From: Gymnodinialimonas sp. 57CJ19
GTDB taxonomy: Bacteria > Pseudomonadota > Alphaproteobacteria > Rhodobacterales > Rhodobacteraceae
DNA length: 64,000 nt
Direction of reading: 5' to 3'
Assembly (NCBI RefSeq): GCF_038396845.1
Contig: NZ_CP151587.1
Coordinates: 532,001 to 596,000, forward strand
The notes under the pieces were generated by a model. That model was not told the DNA's origin, did no database searches, and saw nothing but the letters and a program-made list of their open reading frames with translations. Both the position numbers and the translations under genes were made by a program. This document shows positions 8,125-16,000 of this stretch, in pieces. Position 1 is the stretch's first letter. Each line of letters opens with the position of its first letter.

Positions 8125-9432
8125 ATGAAAACCAAGTATCTTTTTCCAGCCATGGCGGCAGCAGCAATTGCGCTTCCCACCATGGCAGCGGCCCAGGATG
8201 AGGCCGCGCTACACACCTCTTATATCTTCACCACATTGCTGTTTCTGATCGGCGGCTTTCTGGTGTTCTGGATGGCCGCGGGCTTCGCGATGTTGGAGGC
8301 GGGCCTTGTGCGTTCCAAGAACGTGGCGATGCAGCTGACCAAGAACATCGCCCTCTTCTCAATCGCGGCCATCATGTACTGGCTGATCGGCTTCGGCATC
8401 ATGTATCCGGCCGACTGGCTGATCGAAGGTTGGCTGGGTCCCTTCTTTGCCATCACTTCGCTGGAGCCTGTTGGCCTTGCCGACACGGAAACCGCGCTGG
8501 ATTACGCCTCCGTGGGTTCGGACTTCTTCTTCCAGCTGATGTTCTGCGCCACGACGGCCTCCATCGTGTCCGGCACGCTGGCTGAGCGTATCAAGCTTTG
8601 GCCCTTCCTCATCTTCGTGGTTGTTCTGACAGGCCTGATCTACCCGATCGAAGCATCCTGGCAGTGGGGCGGCGGCTGGTTGTCCGAGGCGGGCTTCTCG
8701 GACTTCGCAGGCTCCACGCTGGTTCATGCCGCAGGCGGTTTCGCAGCGCTGGCCGGTGCCATCATCCTTGGGCCCCGTTTGGGCAAATACAAAGATGGCC
8801 GCGTAAACCCGATTCCCGGTTCCAATCTGGCGCTGGCAACTCTGGGTACGTTCATCCTGTGGCTTGGGTGGTTCGGCTTCAACGGCGCATCGCAACTGGC
8901 GATGGGCACGATTGCAGACGTGGCGGACATCTCTCGTATCTTCGCCAACACCAACATGGCTGCCGCCGCCGGTGCTGTCGCTTGCTTGATCCTGACCCAA
9001 ATCATGTACAGCAAGGTTGACCTGACGATGGTCCTGAACGGCGCGCTTGCCGGTCTGGTCTCCATCACCGCTGAGCCTCTGGCGCCATCGCTGTTTGCCT
9101 CGCTTCTTACCGGTGCTGTTGGCGGTGTGATCGTTGTCTTCACGGTGCCACTGCTCGACAAACTGAAGATCGACGATGTTGTGGGTGCGATCCCTGTTCA
9201 CCTCTTCGCTGGTATCTGGGGCACGCTGGCCGTGGCCTTCTACACCGGCAACTGGGGCGCACAGATCATGGGTATCGCAGCTATCGGCCTCTTCGTTTTC
9301 GTGATCTCCGCCGCTGTCTGGGCGATCCTCAAAGCGACCGTGGGCATCCGCGTCAGCGAAGAGGACGAGATCAACGGTCTCGACCTGGCAGAGCTTGGCA
9401 TGGAGGCCTATCCCGAGTTCTCCAAGGGCTGA
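8125..9432 (+). CDS. amtB: Ammonium transporter
   Basis: This 435-residue protein starts with a cleavable signal peptide (MKTKYLFPAM to about TMAAAQ) followed by eleven hydrophobic segments, the standard Amt/Rh architecture. The two pore histidines are visible in STLVHAAGG and GAIPVHLFAG. I chose the ATG at 8125 over the in-frame GTG at 8098 because it begins the signal peptide and has AAGGGA upstream. It conducts ammonium across the inner membrane and is gated by the GlnK protein encoded just before it. The cytoplasmic tail is short. Confidence 0.96.
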   Translation: MKTKYLFPAMAAAAIALPTMAAAQDEAALHTSYIFTTLLFLIGGFLVFWMAAGFAMLEAGLVRSKNVAMQLTKNIALFSIAAIMYWLIGFGIMYPADWLIEGWLGPFFAITSLEPVGLADTETALDYASVGSDFFFQLMFCATTASIVSGTLAERIKLWPFLIFVVVLTGLIYPIEASWQWGGGWLSEAGFSDFAGSTLVHAAGGFAALAGAIILGPRLGKYKDGRVNPIPGSNLALATLGTFILWLGWFGFNGASQLAMGTIADVADISRIFANTNMAAAAGAVACLILTQIMYSKVDLTMVLNGALAGLVSITAEPLAPSLFASLLTGAVGGVIVVFTVPLLDKLKIDDVVGAIPVHLFAGIWGTLAVAFYTGNWGAQIMGIAAIGLFVFVISAAVWAILKATVGIRVSEEDEINGLDLAELGMEAYPEFSKG

Positions 9433-9453
9433 TTTCGACCATAAAGTACGGCC

Positions 9454-9482
9454 AGGGGCGTCTCTAACGGGGCGCCCCTTTC
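9454..9482 (+). terminator. Terminator after amtB
   Basis: AGGGGCG (9454-9460) pairs with CGCCCCT (9473-9479) around a 12-base loop and is followed by a short T-rich stretch. It lies 21 bp after the amtB stop. Confidence 0.6.
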
Positions 9483-9512
9483 CATTTCTCATCGGCGGCC
9501 GGCAGGCGTTTC

Positions 9513-9538
9513 GGAACCTTTCGAGTGCAGCCCGCGTT
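9513..9538 (+). promoter_or_regulatory. Candidate ECF-sigma (EcfG-like) promoter upstream of the csbD-like gene
   Basis: GGAAC at 9513-9517 and CGTT at 9535-9538 are separated by exactly 17 bases. This matches the GGAAC-N16/17-CGTT pattern known for the alphaproteobacterial general stress sigma factor EcfG. The gene behind it is a CsbD-like protein, a common member of that regulon. The match is by eye, and no EcfG gene is in the window. Confidence 0.45.
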
Positions 9539-9629
9539 ACTCCCATGAACGACAGACCAACGGTGCCGATGCCGCTCATCGGTTTGCCGCGGACGTGCAG
9601 AAGCGCCGCGATCTACAAGGAGAATTCCC

Positions 9630-9809
9630 ATGGGTGAATTTGCAGACAAGGCCAAGGGTGCCGCCAACAAAGCCGCCGGTTCCGTCAAGGACAAGGTCGG
9701 CGACATGACTGACAACGAGAAGTTGCAGGCCGAAGGCAAGGCGCAGAAGCTGAAAGGCGAAGCGCAGCAGACCAAAGGTGAGGTCAAAGGCGCCATCGAC
9801 GACGCCTAG
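9630..9809 (+). CDS. CsbD-family small stress protein
   Basis: This 59-residue, highly charged protein reads MGEFADKAKGAANKAAGSVK and continues as short Lys/Ala/Glu repeats with GEAQQTKGEVKGAI near the end. That is the pattern of the CsbD family, whose members are induced by general stress and whose molecular role is unknown. AAGGAGA at 9617-9623 is a strong ribosome binding site and decides the start. It is monocistronic, with a terminator behind it and a candidate ECF promoter about 90 bp upstream. It likely adopts a simple helical bundle in the cytoplasm. Confidence 0.88.
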   Translation: MGEFADKAKGAANKAAGSVKDKVGDMTDNEKLQAEGKAQKLKGEAQQTKGEVKGAIDDA

Positions 9810-9835
9810 TCTCCCCGCGCTATATCGAAATTGAA

Positions 9836-9870
9836 AAGGCGACCTCGCTTCCGGCAGGGTCGCCTTTTTT
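9836..9870 (+). terminator. Rho-independent terminator after the csbD-like gene
   Basis: AAGGCGACC (9836-9844) pairs with GGTCGCCTT (9858-9866) and is followed by a run of T to 9870. The strand converges with senC, whose mRNA end is also here. Confidence 0.88.
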
Positions 9871-9894
9871 CTTGTGTCAAAGCGGCTGCGCGGT

Positions 9895-10527
9895 TCAGCG
9901 GGCCGCGTCGATGAAGCAGGCGGTGCGCTCGGCCATCTCGGCGGGGGTCACGTCGCGGTTGAAGAACTCCGCAAAGCCGGTTTCGGGCAGCATCAGGTAG
10001 GTGAAGGCCGTGTGATCCACGAGGTAGTAGGGATCACTGCCGTCATCATGGACCTGATAGTACACCCGGTACGCGCTGGCGGCTGCGTGGGTCTGCTCGG
10101 TTGTGCCGGTCAGCCCCACCATGCGGGGGTGGACGTTTTCCGTGAAGGCGGCCAATGCCTCGGGCGTGTCACGGCTTGGATCGACGGTCACAAAGGTGGG
10201 CAGGACGCTGTAGCCGCCCTCTTCCAGGATATCGACGGCCTCGGCGTTGCGCACCGCGTCGAGGGGGCAGACATCGGGGCAGAACGTATAGCCGAAGTAC
10301 ATCAGCGTAGGCTCGGTGATGACATCCGCATCTGTCACCGTTTCTCCGGTCTCTGAGACCAATTCAAACGGGCCGCCAATGGTGCCGCCGCCCCCTGCAA
10401 CAACCCCTTGGCGGCATTGCGCGAATTGGTCGTCATCTCCGGCGTTCGCCACAAGAATAGCAGCGCCTGTTCCAGCCAAAAGCACGCCGATCAGCGCAGC
10501 AGAGGCGAGGGCAAAGTTCCGTGTCAT
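9895..10527 (-). CDS. senC: SCO1/SenC/PrrC copper chaperone
   Basis: This 210-residue protein has one N-terminal membrane anchor and a thioredoxin-like domain with the copper ligands of the SCO family: CPDVC in TFCPDVCPLD and the downstream histidine in VDHTAFTYLM. SCO proteins load copper into the CuA/CuB centres of cytochrome c oxidase in the periplasm. In Rhodobacter the homologue influences the RegB/PrrB signal. I chose the ATG at 10527 rather than 10557 because GAGG precedes it at a usable distance and the hydrophobic anchor follows at once. It is divergent from regB, as in Rhodobacter. Confidence 0.9.
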   Translation of the reverse strand: MTRNFALASAALIGVLLAGTGAAILVANAGDDDQFAQCRQGVVAGGGGTIGGPFELVSETGETVTDADVITEPTLMYFGYTFCPDVCPLDAVRNAEAVDILEEGGYSVLPTFVTVDPSRDTPEALAAFTENVHPRMVGLTGTTEQTHAAASAYRVYYQVHDDGSDPYYLVDHTAFTYLMLPETGFAEFFNRDVTPAEMAERTACFIDAAR

Positions 10528-10615
10528 ATCAAAAAGCCTCGTGCAAGGAGAAGTCATCGCGTTGATTACCTAGCCAGACGCGCCTAACAATTCACAAGCG
10601 CGTAGATGTGACAGG

Positions 10616-12052
10616 ATGCCCTGCCCAATGGCGATCAGTGAACCCCTATTAGACCCAGCCTTGCGGTTGGTCCAGCAAGACAGCCGCGTCGATTGGGTAC
10701 GCCTGCGCACGCTGTTGGTTTTGCGTTGGTTGGCGATCCTGGGACAAACCGTGGCCGTGGTGACAGCGGCGTTCTATCTGGGCCTGAGGGTGGAGCTTGG
10801 CCTGTGCTTTCTGGCCATCGGAGCCAGCGTCGCGTCGAACCTCGTGGCGATGTATGTGTTCCCCGAAAACCAACGCCTCAGCGACCGGGACGCGATGCTG
10901 ACGCTGCTGTTCGACTTGGCGCAACTGTCGTTCCTGCTGTTTCTGACGGGCGGGCTGAACAACCCGTTCTCGTTGCTGATCCTTGCGCCCGTCACGATTT
11001 CGGCCACGGCGCTGACCATGCGCTCCACGGTGATCCTGGGCCTTCTGGCGATCTTTCTCATCACCTGCCTCGCCCTGTGGCATCTGCCGCTGGTCAGCCT
11101 GACCGGAGAGGTCTTGGTGCTGCCCGGCCTGTTCACCGTCGGCTTCTGGGTGTCACTGGTGATCGGCATCTTGTTCCTGTCCGCCTACGCCCGCCGGGTC
11201 GCGTCGGAAACCCACCGGATGAGCCAGGCCCTGCTGGCCACGCAAATGGCGCTGGCACGGGAACAGAAGTTGACCGACCTTGGCGGCGTTGTGGCCGCGG
11301 CCGCCCATGAATTGGGCACGCCCCTGGCGACGATCAAACTGACAGCGACCGAGTTGATGGACGACCTGTCGGACCAGCCTTTGTTGGCCGAAGACGTGGC
11401 CTTGATCCGCGATCAGACAGATCGGTGCCGCGATATCCTGCGCTCGATGGGGCGGGCGGGCAAAGACGATATCCACATGCGCCGTGCGCCCCTGGAAGCC
11501 GTGCTGCAAGAGGCCGCCGAACCCCATTCCGATCGCGGGATTGCCCTGCATTTCGACGTTGATCCAGTGGGCGACATCGACGATTCCACCCCCGCGCTCC
11601 AGCCGCAAATCTGGCGCAAGCCCGAGGTGATTCACGGCCTACGCAACCTTGTGCAGAACGCCGTGGATTTCGCGGAAGAGCAGGTCTGGATCGAGGCCGA
11701 TTGGGATGAAAACTACCTGATGGTTTCCATCACCGATGATGGGCCCGGCTTCCCCCCCGATCTGCTTGGCCGCCTGGGCGATCCGTTCCTGCGGCGGCGC
11801 GACCGCGCCCATAAAGATCTGCGCCCCGGCTATCAGGGGATGGGGCTGGGGCTTTTCATTGCGAAAACGCTTCTGGAACGCTCGGGCGCAGGTGTGCGCT
11901 TCATCAATGCCGCGGACCCGTTTTTGACCTCGGACGACACAAAGGGGCGCTCGGGTGCGCGGGTTCAGGTGACTTGGCCCAACGCTACGATTCTTGCCGA
12001 GAGCGCTCAGGCCAGCGGCGCATTGGGGCCCAATGTACCCATAATAGACTGA
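10616..12052 (+). CDS. regB: Redox-sensing histidine kinase RegB/PrrB
   Basis: This 478-residue kinase has six membrane helices (about 30-190), a dimerisation domain with His231 in AAAAHELGTPLATIKL, and an HATPase domain with DDGPGFP and GMGLGLFIAKTLL. Two RegB hallmarks are present: the quinone-sensing loop GGLNNPF (112-118) and the redox cysteine 271 in DRCRDILRSMGR. It would phosphorylate RegA when the quinone pool or oxygen state changes and control photosynthesis, respiration or fixation genes. The first ATG at 10616 has AGG directly before it; the ATG at 10628 is an alternative start. Its partner regA is about 11 kb away. Confidence 0.95.
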   Translation: MPCPMAISEPLLDPALRLVQQDSRVDWVRLRTLLVLRWLAILGQTVAVVTAAFYLGLRVELGLCFLAIGASVASNLVAMYVFPENQRLSDRDAMLTLLFDLAQLSFLLFLTGGLNNPFSLLILAPVTISATALTMRSTVILGLLAIFLITCLALWHLPLVSLTGEVLVLPGLFTVGFWVSLVIGILFLSAYARRVASETHRMSQALLATQMALAREQKLTDLGGVVAAAAHELGTPLATIKLTATELMDDLSDQPLLAEDVALIRDQTDRCRDILRSMGRAGKDDIHMRRAPLEAVLQEAAEPHSDRGIALHFDVDPVGDIDDSTPALQPQIWRKPEVIHGLRNLVQNAVDFAEEQVWIEADWDENYLMVSITDDGPGFPPDLLGRLGDPFLRRRDRAHKDLRPGYQGMGLGLFIAKTLLERSGAGVRFINAADPFLTSDDTKGRSGARVQVTWPNATILAESAQASGALGPNVPIID

Positions 12053-12169
12053 ACTATAAGGGCATTGTTTCCATTTTCGAAACGCCGTGCCTGATCCGCC
12101 GTTCAGCAATTAACTTGCCGTTAACCGTTTTGCGCCAAGCTACCCCTCGGGGCAAAGAACGGGGTACAT

Positions 12170-13825
12170 GTGTTGGACAACGCGACAACTCTTATTTTTA
12201 TAGTGATTTCCTTTGTCACTGCCGCCACGGCCGTGGCGCTGACGACCCGGCTCTTGGCCCGATATGGGCGTACGCCCGCCCCGGTTGGGGCGTCTCAAGG
12301 CGCGACGAGCGGCACCGACGTACTGCGCCGTTATCGGTTCCGAGAGGGGTATTTGCTTTCCGATGTGGACGCCGACGATGCCTTCCTTGAAGCTGGCATT
12401 GATCGAACCGCGGCCTATAAACGGCTTGTTGCCGCGCTTTTGCCCCTGAGCCCGGACCTGAAATCTCACCTCTCTGCCTTGCACGATCGCAGTGATCCCT
12501 TCTTGATTGACGGGCGCATTGGCAAGGATGCCGTGTTGATCGGCGGCCGGATGGAGGACGACGACGTTCTCACCCTCTCCATCGGGCCCGCCGATGAGAA
12601 GGACGGCCGCCATACGGTTGAAGCTGCCACACTGCACGCCCTCAAGTCCGAGCTCTCAGACCTGCGCGCGTCCCTCGACACGGGCGTTGTCCCGATGTGG
12701 AAAGAGGATGATAACGCCCGTGTCATCTGGGCGAACGCGCCGTATTTTGACTTGGTCGAACGGCTCCGCGATGGGGAAGCTCCGGGTTGGCCGCTGCCCC
12801 GCGTCTTTGCCTCGGAGCTGGATGTTACCCCGGCAGAGGGCACCGTTCGAAGATGCAAGATCGCAATGCCGGACCGGGATGAGCCGACGTGGTACGAAGT
12901 CAGCCGTGATCGGTTGCCCGGCGGTTCTGCCCTGTTCACCGCGCAACCTGCCGACCGCCTTGTGCGGGCCGAAGGCAGCCTGCGGCAGTTCCTGCAAACC
13001 ACCACCAAGACTTTCGCCGCTCTGCCCGTGGGCCTTGCCGTGTTTGACCGCAAACGTCAGCTTGTGACGTTCAATCCCGCGCTGGTGGCGCTTACTCAGG
13101 CGGGGCCGGAATTTTTGTCGGCGCGGCCCGATCTGCGCTCATTCCTCGATCAACTGCGTGAGAAAAAGCGGATGCCCGAGCCGCGCGATTACCGCAGTTG
13201 GCGCGATGAGATTGCCCAACTTGAAGAGGACGCCGAAAATGGCACCTACCGCCAGTTGTGGGAACTTCCCGAAGGCAAAACCTTCCGCGTGATGGGGCGC
13301 CCGCATCCTGACGGCGCGATTGCTTTCATGTTTGAGGACATCAGCGCAGAGGTCACCCTGACCCGGCAATTCCGCGCTGATCTGGAAATGTTTCAAGCCG
13401 TCCTGGATGCCGTGCCCGCCGCGATCGCTGTGTTCCAAGCCGATGGCGCAATGATCGGCGCCAATGAAGGCTATGGCAGGTTGTGGGGCCAGGATCCGCA
13501 AATCCTCGCGCAGATGCCACATCTGAACCAGGCCTGTCAGGAATGGGCGGACGGCTGTAAACCCAGCCCGGTTTGGGGCGATATCCGACAGTTTGTCGGC
13601 CATGAGGTAGAGCGTGCCCCTTGGGTGGAAGAGGTTGAAACAAAGGCTGGCCTGAGGCTGGCGGTGCGCATGGCGCCGACACGCGGCCGGGCCACGGTGG
13701 TCCAGTTCCTGCCCTTGGACGTCAGCCTGACGGACCCCCTGGCCGAGTTGGCCCCTGACACAGTCACGCCCCTGCTGGACGCCGCAAGATCACAGGTCCC
13801 CGAAGACACCAAACGCCGCGCGTAG
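12170..13825 (+). CDS. Membrane-anchored PAS-domain protein without a kinase domain
   Basis: This protein of about 551 residues has one N-terminal membrane helix (about 8-28). Several PAS-like segments follow, for example FAALPVGLAVFDRKRQLVTFNPALVAL near 285-310 and MFQAVLDAVPAAIAVFQADG near 405-425. That spacing resembles the sensory half of DivL/CckA-type kinases, but the sequence stops without an H box or HATPase domain. It may sense a small molecule or redox state and act through a partner protein. The start is a GTG at 12170 just after a GGGGTAC stretch; the following TTG is an alternative. It lies between regB and the tsaE operon. Confidence 0.7.
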   Translation: MLDNATTLIFIVISFVTAATAVALTTRLLARYGRTPAPVGASQGATSGTDVLRRYRFREGYLLSDVDADDAFLEAGIDRTAAYKRLVAALLPLSPDLKSHLSALHDRSDPFLIDGRIGKDAVLIGGRMEDDDVLTLSIGPADEKDGRHTVEAATLHALKSELSDLRASLDTGVVPMWKEDDNARVIWANAPYFDLVERLRDGEAPGWPLPRVFASELDVTPAEGTVRRCKIAMPDRDEPTWYEVSRDRLPGGSALFTAQPADRLVRAEGSLRQFLQTTTKTFAALPVGLAVFDRKRQLVTFNPALVALTQAGPEFLSARPDLRSFLDQLREKKRMPEPRDYRSWRDEIAQLEEDAENGTYRQLWELPEGKTFRVMGRPHPDGAIAFMFEDISAEVTLTRQFRADLEMFQAVLDAVPAAIAVFQADGAMIGANEGYGRLWGQDPQILAQMPHLNQACQEWADGCKPSPVWGDIRQFVGHEVERAPWVEEVETKAGLRLAVRMAPTRGRATVVQFLPLDVSLTDPLAELAPDTVTPLLDAARSQVPEDTKRRA

Positions 13826-13869
13826 GGTTTCGATTCAAATCCCCTGCGAACCGGTTTAGGCTGTGGCCG

Positions 13870-14400
13870 ATGACGCAGCCCATGATCTCTTTGCCGGAAA
13901 CCGATGCCCCCACGCTGCCCGATTGGGCCGTGATCGCCTCGGTTGATCTGCCCTCTCCCGATGCCACCGATGCCCTCGCGGCGCGGCTCTCGGCCTGCCT
14001 GCATGCGGGCGATACTTTGCTGTTGTCGGGCGGGCTGGGGGCCGGGAAAACTCACCTCGCGCGGGCCTTGATCCGGGCCTATCTGGGCAACCCGCTGGAG
14101 CCGGTGCCGAGCCCCACCTTCACCTTGGTGCAAACCTACGAAGGCGCGGGCGCCGCCCTGTGGCATTCTGATCTTTACCGTCTTGGCGATCCTTCCGAGA
14201 TCGACGAACTGGGCCTGCTGGAGGCCATGGAAGATGCCATTTGCCTGATCGAATGGCCGGACAGGCTGGCCCCCGACTGGCCCGAGATTGCCGCGCTAGT
14301 ACACCTTGATCGGCGCGGCGATGACACCCGCGAAGCAGCGCTTTATGGGCCTGAGGGCGCGGACCTCGCACGGCGACTTGCGGCGGTGCTTCCGGGATGA
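13870..14400 (+). CDS. tsaE: tRNA t6A biosynthesis ATPase TsaE
   Basis: This 176-residue protein is the P-loop ATPase TsaE of the threonylcarbamoyl-adenosine pathway. The Walker A is SGGLGAGKTHLARAL, followed by PVPSPTFTLVQTY, HSDLYRLGD and LIEWPDRL, the usual TsaE blocks. With TsaB and TsaD it modifies A37 of ANN-decoding tRNAs; tsaD is also in this window (33.2-34.2 kb). The stop codon overlaps the next start by 4 bases (ATGA), so translation is probably coupled. The family is about 150-170 residues, so the length is slightly long but normal. Confidence 0.95.
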   Translation: MTQPMISLPETDAPTLPDWAVIASVDLPSPDATDALAARLSACLHAGDTLLLSGGLGAGKTHLARALIRAYLGNPLEPVPSPTFTLVQTYEGAGAALWHSDLYRLGDPSEIDELGLLEAMEDAICLIEWPDRLAPDWPEIAALVHLDRRGDDTREAALYGPEGADLARRLAAVLPG

Positions 14401-15323
14401 GCCACGCCCCATTTCTTGCAAGCGCCGGGTGGGCGGACGCCACGTCTGTGCCCTTGGCGGGCGACGCCTCGACCCGGCGCTACCTGCGCCTGACCCTCGC
14501 GGAAAAGACCGCCATCTTGATGGACGCACCCACCGCCACGGAAGCGGAACGCGCCAGCTACGTCGCCTTTCGCACCATCCGCGCGCACCTGCGCAGCATC
14601 GGCCTGTCCGCCCCGCAAGAGTTTCACGCGGACCCCGCCAAGGGCCTCATCTTGATGGAGGATTTGGGCGACCTCAGCCTGTCGCGCCTGCTGGAAAACA
14701 CCCCCGATGCAGCCCGCGCGGCCTATGAGGCGACCGCGATCCTGATCGACCGCCTTTCGTCTGAAACGCCGGCAAACCTAGCCGCGCCCGACGCCGAGGC
14801 CATGGCGCAGATGACCGCGCTTACCTTTGATTTCGTCGAGAACAGCGACAGTTTGCGCGAAACGATATTGGCCGGGCTGACCGACGCGCTGAAGACCCAT
14901 GCAGCGGGCGCGCGCACCCTGTCCCTGCGCGATGTCCATGCGGATAACCTGATGTGGTTGCCGGGTCGCACCGGTGACGCGCGGGTCGGGTTGCTTGATT
15001 TCCAGGACGCGATGTTGCTGCCGCAGGGGTATGACCTTGCCTCTCTGCTTGACGATCCGCGCCGCGTAGTTCCCGAAGCGTGGCGGGCCGAGCTGATCGC
15101 CACCCACAGCACCCCCACCCGCATCGCCACGCTTTCGTTGCAACGCAACCTGCGCATTCTGGGCATCTTCCGGCGGCTTTCCACCGTCTATGGCAAGCCG
15201 TCCTACGCCACCTATCTGCCACGCACCCGCACCCTTGTGGCGCGGGCCGCCGACACCTTGCCCACCCTCCGGAAACCTGTGGCCGAGTTGCTCGACCGAA
15301 CAGCCCATTGGACCGCCCCATGA
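14397..15323 (+). CDS. amgK: Anomeric MurNAc/GlcNAc kinase-like phosphotransferase
   Basis: This 308-residue protein of the aminoglycoside-phosphotransferase fold shows the catalytic loop LRDVHADNLMW and the metal-binding LLDFQDAMLLPQGYDLASLL. AmgK phosphorylates MurNAc or GlcNAc at the anomeric carbon in a peptidoglycan recycling route that bypasses MurA and so tolerates fosfomycin. The next gene encodes the matching uridylyltransferase, and both overlaps (tsaE-amgK and amgK-murU) are 4 bases, so the assignment is strengthened by context. The gene order tsaE-amgK-murU is common in alphaproteobacteria. Confidence 0.88.
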   Translation: MSHAPFLASAGWADATSVPLAGDASTRRYLRLTLAEKTAILMDAPTATEAERASYVAFRTIRAHLRSIGLSAPQEFHADPAKGLILMEDLGDLSLSRLLENTPDAARAAYEATAILIDRLSSETPANLAAPDAEAMAQMTALTFDFVENSDSLRETILAGLTDALKTHAAGARTLSLRDVHADNLMWLPGRTGDARVGLLDFQDAMLLPQGYDLASLLDDPRRVVPEAWRAELIATHSTPTRIATLSLQRNLRILGIFRRLSTVYGKPSYATYLPRTRTLVARAADTLPTLRKPVAELLDRTAHWTAP

Positions 15324-16000
15324 GCCTGCCTTGCCTGATCCTCGCCGCGGGCTTTGGCACGCGAATGGGGGCGATGACCGCGACGCGTCCCAAACCCCTG
15401 ATCGAGGTCGCGGGGCGCAGCTTGCTGGATCACGCGCTGGACGCCGCAAGGGGCAGTGGCCCGATCACGGTGAACGCCCACTACCACGCCGATCAGATCG
15501 CCGCGCATCTGGCGGGCAAAAACGTGACGCTACAACTGGAAACGCCCCATATTCTTGACTCCGGCGGCTCGGTGAAACGGGCCGCGCAGCAGATGGCCGA
15601 CGGCCCCCTGGCAACGCTCAATGCCGACAACGTCTGGACCGGAGAGGCCCCAATCCAACAGCTCGAAGCCGCCTTTGACCCCGCCCGGATGGGCGCTCTG
15701 TTGCTACTGGTTCCCCGCGCCGAGGCCGTGGGCCGCATCGGCGGCGGGGATTTCGCCATGGACCCTGATGGGCGGCTGAGCTTCGACAAATCGCCGGATA
15801 CTTACGTCTATGTGGGGGCGCAAATCCTGGACCCCGGCCCTTGCCTATCGGACCCGCGCGATGTCTTCTCGTTGCGCGATATCTGGCAGGAATACGCAGC
15901 GCAGGGGCGCTTGTATGGACTGATCCACAAGGGCCGATGGGCCGATGTCGGACACCCTGACGGGATCACCTTGGCCGAGGAAATGCAGCATGTTGTTTGA
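15320..16000 (+). CDS. murU: MurNAc-1-phosphate uridylyltransferase-like nucleotidyltransferase
   Basis: This 226-residue sugar-nucleotide transferase begins with LILAAGFGTRMGAMTATRPKPLIEVAG, the nucleotide-binding signature with the catalytic Arg and Lys. It also has NADNVW for the metal-binding aspartate region. MurU makes UDP-MurNAc from MurNAc-1-phosphate made by AmgK, closing the recycling loop. I placed the start at the ATG at 15320, which overlaps the amgK stop by 4 bases; the frame is open further upstream but only as a shadow of amgK. The end overlaps the start of addB. Confidence 0.9.
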   Translation: MSLPCLILAAGFGTRMGAMTATRPKPLIEVAGRSLLDHALDAARGSGPITVNAHYHADQIAAHLAGKNVTLQLETPHILDSGGSVKRAAQQMADGPLATLNADNVWTGEAPIQQLEAAFDPARMGALLLLVPRAEAVGRIGGGDFAMDPDGRLSFDKSPDTYVYVGAQILDPGPCLSDPRDVFSLRDIWQEYAAQGRLYGLIHKGRWADVGHPDGITLAEEMQHVV

